Shown: piece after piece, positions 60,301 through 64,000 of the stretch
Numbering within the stretch: the first letter of the stretch is position 1
Layout: every line of letters starts with the position of its first letter
Source: Xiphophorus maculatus
Taxonomy: Eukaryota > Chordata > Actinopteri > Cyprinodontiformes > Poeciliidae
Reading direction: 5' to 3'
Length of the DNA: 64,000 bases
Assembly (NCBI RefSeq): GCF_002775205.1
Contig: NC_036456.1
Coordinates: 10,195,463 to 10,259,462, forward strand
The notes under the pieces: model-generated
The model's database searches: none
The model's input: only the letters and a program-made list of their open reading frames with translations
Told to the model about the DNA's origin: nothing
Program-made: the position numbers and the translations under genes

Positions 60301-61169
60301 CTCCTGTGCTCAACCACGCGACTTCCACTTTTACAATCAGTACTCTTCTCCTTTTCATCTTCATAAGAGCTGAGGTCAAGGACCTGGAAGTGCTCAGAAC
60401 ATGATGTCTCGACAATGTCCGATATGCCATGAAAAAAATGCTTCTGAGTGAAGGCAGTGAGCGTTTTTGTGTTGAGCTCCTCCTGATTTAAGTAGGGATC
60501 CAAAGACAGCTGAGAGAGGAGAACTTTTGGCTTTTGGGAAATGGAGGGCTTTAACTGGTCTGCTTTTTGTCTAGCTTCTGGCTGAGGGAGGAACGATCCA
60601 AGCCTGCCAACCTCATCTGTTAGGTTTTGCAACACTGCGTTGGTGTCAGCATTCTCTGCTCCAATCAACGCAATAGCTTCCTTAAGCTTGCATGCAGCAC
60701 TGTCCAGCTCAGCACCAAGTTGCAAGTCAACATCCGCATGGGATGTGGCTGCTACCTGCAGCTTGTTGTAGCGCCGCTGCTTTAACTCCTTCTCTTTACA
60801 CAGTGCCTGGATTTCTGCCTCCAAGTCTTCTATAGCCAAATCCCCCTCCACCACAAACACAGAGGACGAAGAACGATGTCCCAAGATGTTTGTGCTGCTC
60901 CCATCAGAAGGCCCTATGGTTTTGAGAACCTCCGCCAGGGATGTTTCATCCAGGATATGTTTGCCAGACTTCTGCAACTCCTGAAACGCAACTGCCTCCT
61001 CTGTGGTCAGGACGTTCCTTTGGTTGAGGGTGCGACAGACGAAGCGCAAGAAATGAAGGTTCTCCGGGGCGCAGTCGAACAGCCAATCAAACTCTGAAGC
61101 CTGCAGTGAAGCTGCACCAGGATATGCCAGACGGCCCATGGCCTCCACAAACTGGGCACCGTTTAACAT
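57160..61169 (-). CDS. haus3: HAUS augmin-like complex subunit 3, 5 coding exons
   Basis: Subunit of the augmin complex, which recruits gamma-tubulin to existing spindle microtubules and supports centrosome and spindle integrity. Exons 61169-60174, 60067-59858, 59247-59015, 58562-58328 and 57384-57160 join in consistent phase to 1,899 bases (632 residues; human about 603). The protein is largely helical and coiled-coil. Landmarks shared with human HAUS3: FDWLFDCAPENLHFLRFVC near the N-terminus, TEEAVAFQELQKSGKHILDE, LLSQLSLDPYLNQEEL, ESARLLNVPVVRGDL, LLRQKASFDLLLLAHELELR and the C-terminal RERELYIFFHLD. The start used gives MLNGAQFVEAM, which aligns with human MSCGNEFVETL. Two upstream in-frame ATGs (61211, 61199) would add 14 residues but probably lie before a splice acceptor. 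It is head to head with ptgr1 and directly upstream of poln. Confidence 0.95.
57385..58327 (-). other. haus3: haus3 intron 4
   Basis: 943 bases, no repeat or gene recognised. Confidence 0.8.
58328..58562 (-). CDS. haus3: haus3 coding exon 4
   Basis: 235 bases, phase 2 to 0, acceptor TTCTCAG, donor GTATGT. Encodes RLLQILDRESDRGRSEPFQ through LYSDCEALHRATYTELQQLL, aligned with the LYQVLEGENKKKELF and SKRNKDVDMLCDTLYQGG segments of human HAUS3. Confidence 0.92.
58563..59014 (-). other. haus3: haus3 intron 3
   Basis: 452 bases, no repeat or gene recognised. Confidence 0.8.
59015..59247 (-). CDS. haus3: haus3 coding exon 3
   Basis: 233 bases, phase 0 to 2, acceptor TCGCGTAG, donor GTAAGA. Encodes VRDYLLRQKASFDLLLLAHE, then LELRRW, matching LNQLIKQKASFELLQLSYEIELRK in human; ends INPRPNPFISSQD. 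Confidence 0.95.
59330..59720 (+). mobile_element. Tc1/mariner transposase fossil in haus3 intron 2
   Basis: aaggtccaccttccggcagg, then acaaagactctaaacatgca, accagagttaaaatc and tagatcaaagcacattc follow the FQQDNDPKHTAR...RSKH region of Tc1 transposases on the plus strand. Then gccagacttgaaaactgatg and gatgtgaaaagttggtagag (C-terminal KLVE region). Stops break the frame, although a 99-codon open frame survives. Confidence 0.8.
59858..60067 (-). CDS. haus3: haus3 coding exon 2
   Basis: 210 bases, phase 0 to 0, acceptor CCTCATAG, donor GTGAGT. Encodes residues 333-402, with ESARLLNVPVVRGDLTLQLA and QNYYISRQ matching human ENAQLLNMPVVKGDFDLQIAK and DYYTARQ. Confidence 0.95.
60174..61169 (-). 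CDS. haus3: haus3 coding exon 1
   Basis: 996 bases (332 codons), from the ATG at 61167-61169 to donor GTAAAA, phase 0. Contains the N-terminal conserved block FDWLFDCAPENLHFLRFVC and the long coiled-coil region ending MARLQWSHIVAEHQLMQALA. A possible 5' acceptor is GACTGAGCAG, 18 bases upstream of the ATG. Confidence 0.95.
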
Positions 61170-62055
61170 GTTTAACCTTACACTGTGCTGCTCAGTCATC
61201 CAGCAGCACAATGCGTAACAAGAATAATGACAATCAGAAGAGACATTGAAATAAATAAATGTATTAATGACCTTTTGAATTTAGTTTAAGCACATGTTTA
61301 TTAAAGATTAAATTAAGCTGATCAAGCAAAAGATGGCCAATTTCCATCTGTAGCCCACTGACTATAAAGTATCTCCAAATTTTACATTCACTGTCTACGA
61401 AAGTTAAGTTCATGCTAAGTATTACTTTTGACTCTTTCAACTGTTTAATTATGACCACCTAAGTAGGTCACTAAAAATATTAAAATACATGATTTTACAT
61501 CCAATGATAATTAGCGGGTCTGATACTTTTGTAGAAAAAAATATAATTGAAACTTCATAGATGCAAAGGCCAGTTAAGTCTGTCAGAGGTATAGAAAAAT
61601 GAAAATTTAGGCTAAGTTAGTGCGTCTTTGTATGTACTTCATTTGATGTAATCGGTATCATGGCGATAAGATGTGTAAATGTCATAGAATCAACGAGTCA
61701 TCATTACATTAACACAACACGGCCAAACTGCTGTTCACATGACGCAGTCGATTAAAACTCTGCGTTAGCACAAATACTGAGGTCAAAACATGCATAATAC
61801 TCCAAACGAAACATTTAAACATCAAATTATTATACATTAGGTGTCACGAGCAATAAACGTACCACCATTTATGATAAAAATGAAAGGTCGTAATGCCGAG
61901 TTTAATGAAGAGTTTAGCAACAAACATCGGCAACTAGCTGGAAAGCTACAAAAAGATAGCTGTAGCGCGTGAGTCTGTAGGTGACTTGAACGTACTGCTA
62001 GATTGACAGGAATAATGAGTTTAAAACTTTAGTTTTGTTTGAACTCAACACTTAC
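61170..62055 (-). other. haus3: haus3 5' intron
   Basis: Sequence between the putative 5' noncoding exon and the ATG-bearing exon. AT-rich; nothing else recognised. Confidence 0.55.
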
Positions 62056-62130
62056 AGTTCGACTCCAAATGATCCAATTTTATTCGTTAAAAGTTTCAAC
62101 GGTAGCCTTCCTCGCGCCAACTTTCCAAAC
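62056..62130 (-). other. haus3: probable 5' noncoding exon of haus3
   Basis: A clear minus-strand donor (exon, then GTAAGTGTTG) lies at 62055/62056. Nothing coding lies between it and the ATG at 61169. The upstream limit near 62130 is a guess. In mammals POLN transcripts also start from the HAUS3 5' exon, so this may serve both genes. Confidence 0.5.
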
Positions 62131-62260
62131 TGAGCGTCTTGACGTTTTGCGTCATACGTAAAAGGCTGACCTGCTTATTCAACCAATCACAGTTGCGTGG
62201 GGGGAGCTCGTCTTCCGCCCACTGCTGCAAATAAATACAGCTACTAACTGACTTAACTCA
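62100..62260. promoter_or_regulatory. divergent haus3/ptgr1 promoter region
   Basis: The two 5' noncoding exons, ending at 62056 (minus) and 62315 (plus), point away from each other across this interval. It holds a CCAAT box (62183-62187), two inverted CRE-like half sites (tgacg and cgtca, about 62139-62155), a CpG-containing GC-rich patch and a GGGCGGAAG on the minus strand near 62213. Transcription start sites are not visible. Confidence 0.6.
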
Positions 62261-62279
62261 CAACCTCTGCTTATTTAGC

Positions 62280-62315
62280 AGCACTTCTGTGAGACTATAT
62301 CTACTAATACTACTG
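62280..62315 (+). other. ptgr1: probable 5' noncoding exon of ptgr1
   Basis: A strong donor (tactg, then gtaagtctgt) at 62315/62316 pairs with the acceptor ctctccgcag before 62496. The start of the exon is not visible; an A/T-rich aaataaata near 62229 could act as a TATA-like element. Confidence 0.5.
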
Positions 62316-62495
62316 GTAAGTCTGTAAAAACACTAAAACAAGTACAGCGAAGTGTTTTTGTTTTTGCACCTATCTCAGTTTTTATTCTGTTAACTGAACA
62401 CGATTTTTATAATTCTTTTGAGTTTTTCATTTTTAACCAGGCAATAAATTACAACTACTTTCCTGTGATCCTGCCTGTTTGATCTCTCTCCGCAG

Positions 62496-64000
<1,505 letters not shown>

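Noticed and set aside
60876..61097. 73-codon plus-strand ORF
   Set aside because: Antisense to the conserved coding exon 1 of haus3.
61170..61211. Upstream in-frame ATGs that would lengthen HAUS3 by 14 residues
   Set aside because: The downstream ATG aligns with the human start, and an acceptor-like GACTGAGCAG lies between, so the upstream codons are probably intronic.

Overview
The window is nuclear DNA of a ray-finned (teleost) fish. The genes have short exons with GT-AG introns, the proteins match vertebrate families exon by exon, and the introns hold teleost-type repeats (decayed Tc1/mariner copies, an L1-like LINE, MITEs). The species cannot be named from the sequence. Exons were joined by reading frame, splice-site phase and remembered homology to the human proteins; no alignment was run.

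Three protein-coding genes are supported. (1) poln, DNA polymerase nu, fills most of the window on the minus strand. Its 27 coding exons run from the ATG at 56703 to the stop at 9417, all phases agree, and they give 3,777 coding bases, or 1,258 residues. (2) haus3, augmin subunit 3, lies directly upstream on the same strand. Its five coding exons run from 61169 to 57160 and give 632 residues. (3) ptgr1, prostaglandin reductase 1, starts at the right edge on the plus strand. A 5' noncoding exon and three coding exons are visible before the window ends.

Layout from left to right: 1-9416 is intergenic or 3'-UTR-like sequence with a near-complete Tc1 fossil (3775-4858) and two MITEs; 9417-56703 is poln, whose 10.5-kb intron 17 and 4.9-kb intron 22 carry many of its repeats; 56704-57159 is the haus3 3' UTR and the short haus3-poln gap; 57160-61169 is haus3; about 62050-62320 is a divergent haus3/ptgr1 promoter region; 62512-64000 is the 5' part of ptgr1.

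HAUS3 and POLN are also neighbours in mammals, where they share 5' exons, so the haus3-poln block looks like conserved synteny. The head-to-head ptgr1 partner does not match the human arrangement as I remember it. The three products work in different processes (repair and translesion DNA synthesis, spindle microtubule nucleation, eicosanoid and enone reduction), so this is a shared neighbourhood and not a pathway. No undescribed multi-gene system was found. The least explained structure is a composite repeat at 34970-36242 with terminal inverted repeats, an internal duplicate of its left end and a two-type tandem array.
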